A stretch of DNA of 64,000 nt, from NCBI GenBank assembly GCA_029891345.1, contig CM056993.1, forward strand, positions 106,321,300 through 106,385,299. Direction: 5' to 3'. Shown here piece by piece: positions 32,899 to 44,663 of the stretch. A model generated the notes under the pieces. It made no database searches. It saw only the letters and a list, made by a program, of their open reading frames with translations, and was not told where the DNA came from. The first letter of the stretch is position 1; each line of letters opens with the position of its first letter. The translations under genes were made by a program, and so were the position numbers. The stretch is from Dryococelus australis (taxonomy: Eukaryota; Arthropoda; Insecta; Phasmatodea; Phasmatidae).

Positions 32899-33617
32899 AC
32901 ATCAATTACGTTCATATTAAGTGGAAATTCGTTACAATAACATGCGGTATATTTCCGTGTGCTGGAGTTAGATGGAGAATGGCAAATAAGTCTAATAGAA
33001 TTCGTTACTTAAAACAGCCTACCAAACATTGATATTCAAAACCAATTATTTATTGCTAATATTGGTGAAAAAACATACAAGGTTGTGATACGGGTAGGAT
33101 CATACGAGTTGGATGACCTTGAAGCAATCATTTAATCGGCATTACCTGAAGACGTACATTTTCGATTACATGGAAATCCAAATTTGTTAATTAGAATGAT
33201 GTATAATAAAATCGATATTGATTTCTCAAAGACAATTCAATTGCAAATATGTTGGCTTATGAACAGAGAGTATATCCATCTAATCAATTAGATGGATAAT
33301 CAAAACCAGTTAATATATTGTCAGTAAATATACGTCGTATAAATGTTAATAATTTAGGCTGTTCATGTTTCAATTGAAGACCGACAAATATACTACCTGA
33401 ATTCACGTGTGCTGTAGCTCTAAGTTATAAAATAATTGGAAAACCTAATACATTAATATATCTTCCAGTAATAGTGATTCATGTTGATGAAATCGATTTT
33501 ACAAATGTCCATTAAGACAGTAAACTTATTAATTCTATAAACGAAGAAATTACCATTAGTTTAAAATTTAAAAAAAGCTATATAAACACTTGCATTCCAT
33601 TGCACCTTACAATTTAA
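32899..33617 (+). pseudogene. Penton-like minor capsid protein, broken
   Basis: Frames resemble the ~220-residue minor capsid protein of Polintons. They run from FILSGNS near the start, through LELDGEWQISLIEF and IRVGSYELDDLEAII, to the late signature SYKIIGKPNTLIYLPVIV and NEEITISLKFKK. Several in-frame stops and shifts interrupt it (about 32,940, 33,010, 33,135 and 33,290-33,410). It follows the protease and precedes the major capsid gene, the usual neighbourhood. Confidence 0.75.
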
Positions 33618-34990
33618 ATGGCTATTATGTATAATATTAAATTCGGACGTAAAGTAGGCATTTCTTTCAAGAAAAATCTCATTAAGGAACGTATTTCGAA
33701 GAAAGGAAGTATAAAATGACATAAACATCAACATAAAATGCTAGTTTCAGATAAGTTACCTGTGAAGTTAACATGAGGCAACAAATTGTATTAAAAAGAA
33801 TTAGGGCATTCTGTTAATAGAAATGTCGAAGAACCGATCAGCTATGAGAATGCAATCACCAATACGGAAATACATATGTATGAACCATCTAGCAGGTCCT
33901 TACACATTTCCATCGGAAATAAGGATTTCAATACAAAATCATGATACTTATATGTTACCATCAAAATCAAGTTTAAGGTTTAGAATAATAATTAAAAAAT
34001 CAGCTGATGCAAATAATCCAGCAACTACAAAAATAATAAGAAATGGAATACAATATTAAATCGACAGAAATGCATATCAGCTAAATGGAGTGGAAATCGA
34101 TGAAACACGGATGTTGGAATTACTTCCACAATAAAGAACTATCTCTCGGGAACTCTAAACAATATTATTATAGTGCTTATGGCTGGGTGGAATAATGCAA
34201 GTCATAACTCACTACAAATAAACCCAGGTGGAAAATAAGAAGTTGTTATACCGTTATGTATGGTTTTGGGCTTTGCTGAAGACTACAAATATGTAATATT
34301 AAATACTAAACAAGAATTAGTTATTCTATTTGGCAATACACATTTAAATGCTACATACAGTACAGCTAGTTACAAGGAAGGTGTAACATTTGAATTAAGC
34401 AGTGTGGAATGGTTCATGCCGCATATTGAAATTAACACTCGGTAACATGCAAGGTTTTTTAAAATTTATCGAAACAGGGAAGAATCTAGACATTCCATTC
34501 AGATTGTGGGCTTTAGAGGTTTTTCCATCACTGCCAACGTCACAAAAAGTCATTTGGAATCTGAAATCAAGTTTTTTGTTAGAAAAACCGAGATATGTTT
34601 TCATTTGTTTTCATACAAATCGATAAAAGTATTTAAAACCAATTCGATCAGTATACGATAATTGTGATATGAAAATTTTTTAAACTATATCTAACAGTTA
34701 AGCTTACCCCTATAAGGATTTAAATATGAACTTTGTCAATGGGGAATCCCTTATTTTATATGATATGTACTCAAAGTTTCAGGAACTGTATTATAACAAA
34801 ATCAGTTTACCGATTCTAGGACCCAAGTCATTTAAAACCAGAGGAACATTATTGTATTTGATGTAAGTAAACAGGACAGCAGAATTACCAATGACTTAAT
34901 TCATTCACAAATTGAAATTATTGCAGATGCACCTGTTCCAGCAATAATGCAAGCTTACGCTCTTATATTTCATTATAGATTAGCAAATTA
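33618..34990 (+). pseudogene. Double-jelly-roll major-capsid-like protein, broken
   Basis: A basic start (MAIMYNIKFGRKVGISFKKN) is followed after stops by capsid-type landmarks: ISIQNHDTYMLPSKSSL, GVEIDETR, a long open segment at 34,260-34,445 (VLGFAEDYKYVILNTKQELV), PFRLWALEVFP, LEKPRYVFICFHTNR, and IEIIADAPVPA near 34,910-34,950. This order matches the DJR capsid-like protein common in arthropod Polintons. At least six breaks are seen, including near 34,058, 34,445 and 34,640. In complete elements it would form the icosahedral shell. Confidence 0.75.
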
Positions 34991-35585
34991 GAATGCAAGA
35001 GATAAGCTGGCAGAAATAATGAATCCAGCGAGTAGATGCCGAACCACACAGCTATGATGAGATATTTAGCAATGTGCATGGATTTCAGACTGCAGAAAAA
35101 AAAATCTTTAAAGAATTAACTATCACTGATATGGAAGTACATACAACTGTATTCAGCTTCGGATCATTGTTTGACTGAAAATATCAAACACCCAAACACA
35201 AGAAAACAAATAAATAGGTTACTAACTATCACCATGCTTTAAAATAGGGAACTGGATGAATAGAGTATGAGAATATTGAAGCTATTTGCTCACATTAACT
35301 AAATAATTGTGAAATATATGTAGGTGGAGTTGAGCAAAAATCTATTTTCGAAAGTGTGTATAATGGTAAATTAATAGATATTCAAAAAGAATACAATTAC
35401 CCCTCGTTCAAACAATTATGTAAAACATATAGATTTAATTCAATGTTTTTCTCTGAAGATGAAAACTCAAAATTATTGTTAACTTTGGCAATGAAGACAG
35501 ACTGGAGTGAAACAGACTCTGATAATTCTCTTCCAAAATCGCCTGTGGATATTGGTTGGTTCATATGCTATTATTTGGAATGAGA
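34991..35585 (+). pseudogene. Conserved Polinton protein of unknown role, C-terminal part
   Basis: A degraded 5' part is followed by an intact 75-codon frame (35,356-35,583), preceded by EIYVGGVEQKSIFESVYNGK. The pattern of an IYVxGxEK-like segment, a short acidic strand, and YPSFKQLCKTY (usually CPSLxxL) recalls a small ORF near the capsid genes of many arthropod Polintons, which looks to me like a degenerate nuclease-fold protein. That last point is inference. Confidence 0.5.
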
Positions 35586-37300
35586 GAAGTAATGAATGCT
35601 AATTACTATAAAAAGTATTTGCTTGTATGTAATCCACTATCTCGTAAAGATCGAACATTAATACAATGAAATCACATACTCTTGTATACAGAAATCAAAT
35701 TGTTAATTGAATATCAACAAGTTATTAGCATGTTGGAGTAAACAATTTCGACTTTGTTTGGGAAAGATATAGTTTTAGCATCTTTTTTGAAACAACTTTT
35801 GTTTGCATATATTTTTGAAGTAATTGTTTAATATGTTACATATCATTCTGTAGTTACTTGTGTATGTTTTGGAGCAATCTGTACATGCTTGTGTTAAAAT
35901 GCTACACATAAATTTTTTGATCAACCTATATTTGTAAATATTTTGTAAATAAATATGATGTAAAATGAATTCCTTTCTTAAAATTGATTTAACATATTGC
36001 TAATTAAAAGTAAAATTGTGTTAATAAGAAAAATATTTTCTCCACAAAGAATTTTGAAAGAAATGTTCTAGAAGTGAGCAACTCTAACTGCTTTTCCATT
36101 AATAACAATATAATGTACCATCCCAGATAAGGCTTAGTTGATATAAACTAGGTTCGAGTCTCGGTTAAGTATGATTGTAACCTTATAAAAAAACAAGATA
36201 TGCTCAACTGTATATAGATGTTTTTTCAATTAATTGTGTGGAATTTTTTGGATTAAATGTTATAAATTTTTAATTCATACTTGCTTCAAAATCTTATCCT
36301 TGTAACGTTTCCAAAAATACCGCAAAATGTGAAAAAACCATTACGTTTAGAGATTTGAGGTCTTAGCAGTGTTACAGTGTCCAGACTCATAAACTTTCAA
36401 GGTTAAATTTTTATATTTTTTCCAGTAGTACTAACTACAGAAATCAAGATTTCAGATGTTACTGAACTGAGTCCAACAAACCTCCGCAAAATATATTATG
36501 GTCGTATTGAACCCTCAAGACAACCCAGGCACCTAGCTTTCCATGAAGGAAGTGGCCAATGACATTCCCATACCTAGAGGGTAGTTCAGATCAATGATTA
36601 TATCCATTAATATTAGCAAGGTCAAAACCTCTTTCTAGCTGTTTGAAATCTCTATAGCAAATATATTTTGTCTTCTACTTGATAAAATTAATATTCACTT
36701 TGCAAGCTCCATTATGCACGGGGGAAAAAATGCACAAAATGTATATTAAAAATGAACAAATATTTATGAAACAAGTTTTTACTTCCCTTCACAATAACTA
36801 CTGCCAACAAATTGAAAAAATCTTATAAAATAGAATTTTAACCAAATAGGAAACATGTTTGGAGGCATTAACTGGAAAAAATATAAGTATATGTTTAGTG
36901 TAAATATGATTACCAATATACAGATTAAGAAAACAGGTGCATATATACTAAAATTAGATTGTATCATGTCTCTTGATTTTGATCAGATATATTGTGAATA
37001 AGAAAAACATTTCCTTTAAAAGATTAAAGTAATTTTAGAGAAGCTTAAAAAGGGATTATAGCATGGTTTTATGGATAGTATAATTTGTTTCTATAAATTA
37101 TATATTGTTTTATCAAATACATTGATCTCTAATACAGTGCAAATAATTTTAATGGATTATTAATTAAACTTTATTTTTTTGTTATGATTCAGAAGTTATT
37201 TTACTGATAAATAAATGCTATTCATTTCTTCGAGCGAGAAACTTAGCAAAGAGTGTTATCTCCGAGGTTGGGGATGCGGGCTTGAAGATATTTGAAAGTC
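35586..37300. other. Polinton interior, AT-rich, no recognised gene
   Basis: Searched by eye in all frames for the B-family polymerase exonuclease and YxDTDS-type motifs and for an integrase D,D,E; none seen. A weak B-box-like GGTTCGAGTCTCGG at about 36,149 suggests a worn tRNA-derived fragment. Otherwise AT-rich, with frames under 65 codons. Confidence 0.4.
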
Positions 37301-37399
37301 GTAGTGCGTGAAGAGAGGGGAATGGGTGTTTGAACTTCTGACTTCTGGTTGTAGGGGAGAAATCAGGCTTCTCGAGCGTTTTGCCTGGAAATTTGAAAT

Positions 37400-37412
37400 T
37401 TTTATAAATAGA
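37400..37412 (+). promoter_or_regulatory. Possible TATA box
   Basis: TTTATAAATAGAGC lies about 50 bp upstream of a TCAGTTCAGTTCACT initiator-like run and 75 bp upstream of an ATG at about 37,472. Its use is uncertain because the better open frame downstream is on the other strand. Confidence 0.25.
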
Positions 37413-37546
37413 GCTTCAGCCTCTTTACCCCTTCCACTTTTTCCAGTTGTTTGTCAGTTCAGTTCACTTTGTGATGTCGAGCTCATTTGAAGATTACTTT
37501 CTTGTCTTATCACACAAGATTTTAACAAAGAGCTTGATGATTTTGA

Positions 37547-38176
37547 TTAGGACTGTTTCAATAATCTAACTAATGGTTTGGATGATTTAGTAAGACGTTT
37601 ATTAAATTCTTTAGAGGAAGAGGAGTTTACCTGCACATTGCAACCAGTGATTGCATCATTATACCCATCTAAGAGAGCTTCCACAATGCCATCAGCCACG
37701 GCGTCCTCATCTTCATAGTTTGTAGCACCGTTCCCATTGGTGCCCATGTCTAAGAGAGTGTCCACAGCACCGTCAGCCATGGTGTCTTCATCTTCAATGT
37801 TTGTTGCACCGTCTGCCACAGTGCCCATGGCTATGAGTGTGTCCACAGCATCCACATCTTTAAAGTTTGTAGCACGGTCTGCCATGATGCCCATGTCTAC
37901 GAAAGCATCCACAGTGCCATCAGCCACTGAGTCCACATCTTCGAAGTTTGTGGTACCATCCACCACAGTGTCCATGTCGTCAGCTACTGCGTCCACATCT
38001 TCAAAGTTTACAGCACCATCCACCATGGTGCTCCCACCTGCAGAGTTTGGAGCATTAGACTTAAGAATAAAAACAGGTGAGCAACGACTGCCAACATCCA
38101 AGATTTGCTCTTGTTGTAAACTGTTAACTTTAACTTCACCCTCTCTAAACGTGTCTCCGAAAGCTTTATTTACCAA
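37547..38176 (-). CDS. 209-codon ORF with 81-bp in-frame tandem repeats
   Basis: The longest open frame in the window and the only long intact one inside the Polinton. It starts MVNKAFGDTFREGEVKVNSL. Acidic repeats follow, of the type TNFEDVDAVADG plus VDTLLDMGTVADGA, about 4.5 units of 66-81 bp, all multiples of three. The end is a Lys/Ser-rich tail. The opposite strand is nearly open as well, as a Ser/Thr/Pro-rich repeat protein with a continuation to 38,210; it is broken by one TAG near 37,716 but has better upstream context (DFNKELDDFD-like sequence at 37,520). I cannot decide the coding strand. No family recognised. Confidence 0.35.
   Translation of the reverse strand: MVNKAFGDTFREGEVKVNSLQQEQILDVGSRCSPVFILKSNAPNSAGGSTMVDGAVNFEDVDAVADDMDTVVDGTTNFEDVDSVADGTVDAFVDMGIMADRATNFKDVDAVDTLIAMGTVADGATNIEDEDTMADGAVDTLLDMGTNGNGATNYEDEDAVADGIVEALLDGYNDAITGCNVQVNSSSSKEFNKRLTKSSKPLVRLLKQS
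37677..38040. repeat. ~81-bp tandem repeat, codon-phased
   Basis: Units share TCCACAGCACCGTCAGCCA, TCATCTTCAAAGTTTGT and CCATGTCTA-type words. Unit lengths visible are about 79, 81, 66 and 78 bp. Confidence 0.85.
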
Positions 38177-38210
38177 TGATAAATTGTTGAAGAAACCAGT
38201 GGATTTTTAA

Positions 38211-38574
38211 AATTAATTTTGTTGTTTTACCTGCTCGAAGTCAGCCATCTATTGAAATATTGTCACCTGAAACACCTCGACATAAATTAATTTCTCCCAT
38301 CTCCACCTGTATTCAATCCATCACCGCAAGAAATAATTTATGGCCCAATCTCTTTACCTCCTTCACCTTGAATATTATTCCAGTTAAGAAATGCAAATTA
38401 AGATTAGGTCTTAACCCTAGAATTAAATTATACTCAAAATTTACTATTTCAGTGATGAATGATTCCTTCTGCTGTATAATTCCACAAATTTTTTTATAAT
38501 TAAAAAAAGTATTAATTTTTTTTACTTGTATTAACATGAAAAGTTTTTGCAGTTTAATGATTGAAAATATAAAG
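38211..38574. other. Polinton interior, no recognised gene
   Basis: Short frames on both strands of 74-79 codons overlap; neither is recognised. Follows the repeat ORF. Confidence 0.3.
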
Positions 38575-39010
38575 TTGTAATGATTTTTAAAGAAATTTCA
38601 TTTGGGTGTTACGTAATTTGAAGAAGATTAATTCAGTTTTAACAATTTTTAAAGGAAATTAATTCTGGTGTAACAATTTTAAAGAAATTTCATTCAGATA
38701 TAACGATTTCTAAAGAAAATTCATTCTGTTCTAACGATTATTAAGAAATATGCATTTGGTGTAACGATTTTTAAAGGAAATTCAGTCTGTTCTGGCGATT
38801 TTCAAAGAAATTTCATTCAGTTCTAATGATTTTTAAAGTAATCTCATTCAGACTTACTGATAAAAAAATTCACTCTGGTGTAATGATTTTTAATGAAATT
38901 TCATTCTGGTGTGACGATTTTTTAAGAAATATCATTCAGGGTTAACAATTTTTAAAGAAAATTAATTTAATTCTAATGATTTTTAAAGAAAATTCATTCA
39001 TTCATTCTTT
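38575..39010. repeat. ~34-bp AT-rich minisatellite
   Basis: About twelve imperfect units built on AATGATTTTTAAAGAAATTT followed by CATTC and TGGT/TTCT. It ends in a short CATT run (CATTCATTCATTC). Confidence 0.85.
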
Positions 39011-41700
39011 CATTCTTCTAGTTGGAAAGTTCCCTAATAAACTGTATTATTATTTCAATCATGTAATGATGTAAATTTTTTCACTCTAAACACATTTGAC
39101 AGCATAATGGTGAATAGGGGAGTTTTTTTTATATGGTTAAAGAGTCTGTTTGGCTTGTACATGTAAATGTTAGAGTATTTGAATTTAAAAAAATTATTGT
39201 ATTTATTAATTTTTATAATTTACATTAACGATTTTGTTATGTGACCTTTTTCAGAAGTCAGTCGTAAACAATGGAACACAACATTTCCATTATCTGCACC
39301 TATATGTAATAATTTGTGTGTGTTTCATGTATTGGATACCATCATGCATAATATTTGTAATTTTTCCCATGTTTCACGTATGTTCGATTTTTGTAACTTT
39401 TATTATTTTTATTTTTGCATTTTTCTCATGATTAGAGTATTTCAACTTAGATGTACGAGTGGCAATAATTAATGTTTAATTGAAATAGATAGTTAGATTT
39501 TCTTTTGTTTGTATTTTCAATTAATAACATAGTATTTAGCATTATTTTTGGTCTCATATTTATTGTTAATGTTTCAGGGAATTTCTTGTATATTTTTTTA
39601 TTAACTTCTACGAGACCCGCAACTATATGGAATAGGTATTTAGGCCATTTGGAGTGTGTCATTTTAGATCGTTAGTCAGGAAGCCTTGCGATTGGCTAAC
39701 AGGTTCAAATCCTATACACCGATTGGCTGGAGAGCTCAGCATAGGGTTAGGATGCACGGGCCATTTGAAAGTTCACTCTCTCTGCCACCAACCTTCTACT
39801 ACGCTAGACATCAGACTAGGACACCCATCCTACAGTTGGATGCAGCAGAGGAAATTTAATTAAAGTTAGGGTGTTCTAGTTTCTAACAGCTTGCAATGGT
39901 TTTTTATTTGTGTTTTGCGTCGAGTTTGATAGAATAAGCACTCCGCATTTTTTTATTTTAAGCAGCTCTTTAGGAGTATAGGTAGCTAGCTAGACCTGTG
40001 ACATCCGTGAGCCATTGAGCCATGTAAAGCACTACCACACCCAGATCTACATTTTTAATTCCTACCTCCAATGCTTCTACGAGTTACACTGTCCTGCCTT
40101 CATCTACAACCTGGTATTTAACTAGAAAACTGTTTTTCATCAAGTTTTAAATTTTATTTCACCTTGGACTTCATTATGTTACGCCATGGGCATAGAACAT
40201 TCTATGGACGCCATGTTGGAAAATCACCTAAATTAGCTTAAGCCATTTTAACTATAATTTAAACTGAGAGAGAAAGTCAAATGTTTTACCATATTGAGAC
40301 TTACATTTTTTTAACACTATTTTTAAGCCATTTTATTTTTTGAGAGAGCTACGTTAACTTCATGTGCATAAGTCATATTGTTAATTAAGTATCACATAAG
40401 GATGTTGTAATATGATCGTTAGCCTTGGCCACTTCCTAATGGCAGCTTAGTGTATACATTATTCATTTTATTGCTCATTGCCATTCAGGGATTTTTAATT
40501 TTTAAAATTATTTTTTCAGATTTTTTGAAACAGATATTTTGAATTTGCACATTTTGAATCTTTTGAATAAATAAGTTTAAGCTGGTTTTGACATGCCTGA
40601 CACTTCTTCTGAATGTGCATGTTTCATCATATCCCTCGTCTACATATTTTCAGTTCCATGTAATTAAACAAGTCATTTAGTATGTGTGTAGTTGTGTATA
40701 TAAAGTTTCTCAGCTGTATGTATGGCTAATAATAGTTTGCCAGGAATGAAGGTGTTGTTGTTAAAGGTGAGTTTCTATGCATTTTACATACTGGGTCCTA
40801 AACTGAGCACAGCCCAGCATCAACAGATTTCTTTGGAACAGTATTTATTCCATTTTATATGCTTACTGAGTCACAAGTATTGCCGACACACATAATATTC
40901 TATTTTATCATGTGGTGCATAAATTAAAGTTCTGGATATTACACTGAGTTGGCCTAGGTTACGTGAATAAAACGTGGCCACTCCAACATATGGGCTATTA
41001 TGATACTGTGTTTACTCCAGAGGGCACTACATGTTACATAATTTTAAGAATGAATGAAGTTTTGCTAAGTAACAAGGCAGCAGATTAAAAGTCTTTGTCC
41101 AATCTGGCTACTTAGATTGAAATTTGGTGTAGGAGACATGACATCCTGCTGGCCAACTTTTGTGACATCCTAGGCCAACATATTGAAAGCGAATCTCGAA
41201 TACATTTACAGATTCAGGTAGCAAATACCTCTGTCCTTCCTTGCCTACAAGAAATTTTCTCCAGCTAAAATTTTTAAGTCTTCACCAAACATATTCCAGT
41301 GAACATTTTTTATATAGTTAATTTTACAAACACGCTCACTAATTACATCTCTTCAAGATACAGCACGATGATGTCTGGAGAAGAACGAGACAAACACAAG
41401 AAAATATATTTAAACTAGTTTTAAATAAAAAAAATTATAAAAATTCAACTCAATTGATGTAAAAATATCCGTATATTTTTTGTTTATTTACAAGAAAATG
41501 ACATTTTTGTAAAAAGTAAGAATAACATTGAAATTGCTATATTCTATCTTCAAAAAAAATGATTTCTGCCTATATTCATACTGTTTCATTAAACGCAAGT
41601 CAGAAACTTTTAAGATATTAAATAAATTCAAATATATACAATTTATGTTATGTGGAATACATTCTGTTGTAAAGTTTTTGGTTAGACATAAAAAGAGAGG
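39011..41700. other. Polinton interior, no recognised gene
   Basis: AT-rich, with no frame above about 90 codons. A tRNA-like remnant with a B-box-like AGGTTCAAATCCTATA lies at about 39,692. Polymerase B or integrase would be expected somewhere in the interior of a complete Polinton, but I see no motif of either. Confidence 0.4.
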
Positions 41701-41945
41701 GAACACATTGGTTGAGTGCTTAGTGTGCCTACCTCCCCAGGTCGATTACATCATAAAAACAAATTTTTTTTTTTGTAATGTGTGGATGTTGTGTTAGACA
41801 TTGCCGTTGATACAAGGGTTTTATCAGAGATATCTCTTGTTTCCCTTAGGCACAAACACGTGACCTGGTTCGGCTCGGTGCTGCTCCAAATCCTCATCAG
41901 GTCTCAAGACCTCGTTGTAAAAAGAGATGGGGAATTCTCTCCCAA
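41700..41945 (+). mobile_element. Degenerate tRNA-derived SINE
   Basis: A head-like GGTTGAGTGCTTAGTGTGCC, then after unrelated T-rich sequence a body with CACGTGACCTGGTTCGGCTC, CGGTGCTGCTCCAAATCCTC and TCATCAGGTCTCAAGACCTC, matching the 3' half of the SINE at 52,040. It sits at the inner edge of the right TIR and is absent from the left TIR, so it postdates the element. Confidence 0.5.
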
Positions 41946-42559
41946 TATTTTTTCTCTCCTATATGAATAAATATGCATCGAATTGATAGATAAAACATTT
42001 CTTAAAGAGTGAATAAAATATATCTTGTTTAAATACTTGTAAAAAAATGTGTTTCATATTTCTGTATCGTTTTTTAATTCATAAGTTTCCTGGATTATAG
42101 TTGTAAGGTAATGTTTGATTATTAAATCTGGGGATTACCTCGGGGTTTATATTGGGAACTTGATTTCAGGGACTTGTAAAGTTTTTTCTCTTTTTCCTGC
42201 TCATATAGTCAACCTGTTGCATAAGATTGAAAGGAGAGTGAATTAGGCGAAATTTCTCGGGTATGCATTCAGAGGGCTATAGGCTGAATCAGGGAAGCCA
42301 CTACTAGAAAAACGCGATCTGAATACTGCAGCGGGAGAGGGGTGCACAGCTGTGAAACAGATACTGCAGGGTCGCAAACTTACAAAAAAATTCGAAAAAT
42401 ATTTCTCAGGGGCTGAAGCTTGGGGTGTGTAAAACAGGTTTTTGCTAACACCAGGCTCGATCGATGGCATAGCTCTTCAGAAAAGCATAATTTCTAGGCA
42501 AATCACCCTCGTGAGAAGGGAGGGAGGGGTGCGTGGACAGGGGGTATGTTCCTCTGGAC

Positions 42560-42900
42560 TCGGGCGAGTTCTGTGGGCGAAGGGTATAGGGTAGTGGTGG
42601 GAGGTGCCACCACAAGCAGGCAGCTCCCGATCTGAGCTTAAATAGGCAGTTGTCCCCATATTGAGTCATTTGAGATAAATTGACACTCACAGACATGGCT
42701 TGGCAGGGAGTGGGTGCAGCATAGCTGGCATTGTGGACACGGGCCAGTTCTGATTGCGAGGGGTGCAGGGTAGGGTGGAGGGTGGAGGATGCCTACAACC
42801 TAGCTAAGTGACGTGAAGTTCTCTAGGCAGATGATGTCATCTTGCTTTGTTGCCGAAAAAAATTGACAATCACAGACAGCCTGTGGTAGCAGTCCGGTGA
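42560..42900. repeat. ~175-190-bp tandem subrepeats in the right TIR
   Basis: Two units with AAATTGACACTCACAGACA and AAATTGACAATCACAGACA words, each next to an AGGCAG(T/A)(T/G) segment, and G-rich spacers. Inverse relatives of 28,446-28,790. Confidence 0.6.
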
Positions 42901-43156
42901 GGGAGAGGAGGGGGTTTAGGGAGCTCTGGAGCGATTTGACCTCAGCTACCCAGTCGCTACCATCTTCAGTTGGTCATGAACGCTTGGAGTAGACCAACGT
43001 TTACAGCTCTCTCGCTCTCGCATGTCTTCACCGCACCTCTAGGAACATGGCAGACGAGGCTATGATCGTGGGTTAGCACAACTGCGGACCGGCGACCATC
43101 TCTACTGCTAGCTGCGATTTTCGTTAAGCGATATTATTTGCGCCGGGGTTAGGATC

Positions 43157-43528
43157 TTGTTCACAGTATTCATAAACTATACTGTGAAATATTTTTTTAA
43201 TTCATTGGAAAATATAAATTTTCGAGTGTTAAGTCAATATTGTGATAAGATTTTCAAATCATTTTTATCAGCTCGGTCTACGAAAATTCCTAACAGTTTA
43301 ATAATACAGTTTGTTTTAACAAGTGCAGTGAGTTTCATAAACATTAAAAAAAATTTACCTTCATTTACGAATTGTCTATCGGCCACGCTAGACATATCTA
43401 CTCACAGCTGGACAAAAGTGCTACTCATTCATACATCGAACGAACTTATTTTAATATCATTTGTGGTAACATTTGCTATCCTTAGTTACGTTCTTGTAGA
43501 TCGTTATATATTTTACTTATCACAATAG
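43157..43528 (+). CDS. 123-codon TIR-embedded open frame, right copy
   Basis: Second copy of the frame at 27,780-28,151, differing at two residues (FTNCLS, ISFVVTF). Points outward. Unknown function; may be only a by-product of TIR homogenisation. Confidence 0.3.
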   Translation: MFTVFINYTVKYFFNSLENINFRVLSQYCDKIFKSFLSARSTKIPNSLIIQFVLTSAVSFINIKKNLPSFTNCLSATLDISTHSWTKVLLIHTSNELILISFVVTFAILSYVLVDRYIFYLSQ

Positions 43529-44657
43529 ACATACGCTATTGTGTCTGGTTTAAATCGTATTCAGAGTTTTTTTTTTGCAGTTAGATATCACTCACCATGC
43601 TGAATCATGTAATTTGTATGTGTAAACTTGTTAATGTGTTATTTATTCATACTGACTAGCTGGATTTCGTTTAAAGATAGTAAAACATAGTTGTTCGTTA
43701 TACTTGTCTCTCATGTTATTCATTCATACGTAGAACGCATTTGAAATATATTTCGTTTAAAGACTCTGCCTTGTGTAATATCATACTGACTAGCTGGATT
43801 TTGTTTAGTCAGTTTGCACTTGTCGACATCAGAAGTTATTCACGTAGTTAAAATTCTGTTTCGTGTAAATTATAATTGTAAGCTCGAGACTCACATTACG
43901 TTTAAGACTCACATAATTCCACTTATTATTCACATAGTCATTTGAAATTTCCGATTCGATGCGTGTAATTTTTTCATACGTTGAACACTCTGAATTTCTC
44001 TTGTGTGTTAAATATATTCGTAAAAATCGCCTATCTACCACCAATGTCCCTACAAACACATCAAAATGAGAAAAAATAAATAAATTTACACTTAGCCCAC
44101 TCTTGCACTCAACTCAACACCTATATAACACATTGCAACCCACCACTCAGGTCAGTATGAAACAGCTCCCAGGCGCTACCCTGGGAATCCTGTAAAAGAA
44201 TGCTAGCTTTGTAGCATAAAGTATGTTTGTGGGGCCGGAGGGGGGAGGGGATTAGCTTCTCCTCGCCTACGCAAGCTAACTGACAACTAACTGGGTGGCC
44301 AAGTTCCCTCACAAGGGACCGATCTACCCCTGCGCTGAGGGAGTAGCGTCCCAGTGATGTAAAATGTCGGTGGCAGTCCATCGCCTCCGTGGCACCGCAC
44401 AATCAACATCGTACAGAGCTCACCATAAAAGGAAAAAAAAGAAAGAAAAACAAGAAAAGTTGTTAAAAATAAAAAAAATTAATCCGATTAAAAATTATCC
44501 CATTTTGATTAACTCCTTTTCGCAAACTCTTTCAATTAAATATAACCCTTTCAATTTTTGATGGGATTAAATCGAATTAAAAATTAACCCTATCAATCAA
44601 ATCTATAATCCACAAATTAATCCCAGGTGAAATGAAACCCGTGCAGCCCTACTACTT

Positions 44658-44663
44658 CCGGCG
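44658..44663. repeat. Candidate target-site duplication of the Polinton, right
   Basis: CCGGCG directly after the right terminus, identical to 26,678-26,683. Confidence 0.6.

Larger units (their letters stand above)
26684..44657. mobile_element. Polinton/Maverick-like element, ~18 kb, decayed
   Basis: Identified from three independent signs. Long terminal inverted repeats extend about 2.5-2.7 kb inward; the termini read GCAGTAGTAG at the left and, inverted, AAGTAGTAG at the right; identical CCGGCG flanks both. The interior carries a Polinton virion gene set: packaging ATPase, adenain-like protease, penton-like and double-jelly-roll capsid proteins, a PLA2-like protein and a conserved Polinton ORF. 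All are interrupted by stops or frameshifts. No DNA polymerase B or retroviral-type integrase is recognised in any frame, although complete Polintons encode both. I infer a dead or formerly trans-mobilised copy; adintovirus-like virus remnants are the nearest alternative description. Confidence 0.85.
41960..44657 (-). repeat. Right terminal inverted repeat of the Polinton
   Basis: Inverse of 26,684-29,205. The core at about 42,938-44,147 is almost identical to the left core, while the outer ~500 bp (including TTAACCC units) and inner ~950 bp are diverged. It ends with CTACTACTT followed by CCGGCG. Confidence 0.85.

Noticed and set aside
36120-36175. tRNA-like B-box GGTTCGAGTC in the Polinton interior as a tRNA gene
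   Set aside because: No convincing A box or paired arms; at most a worn SINE fragment.
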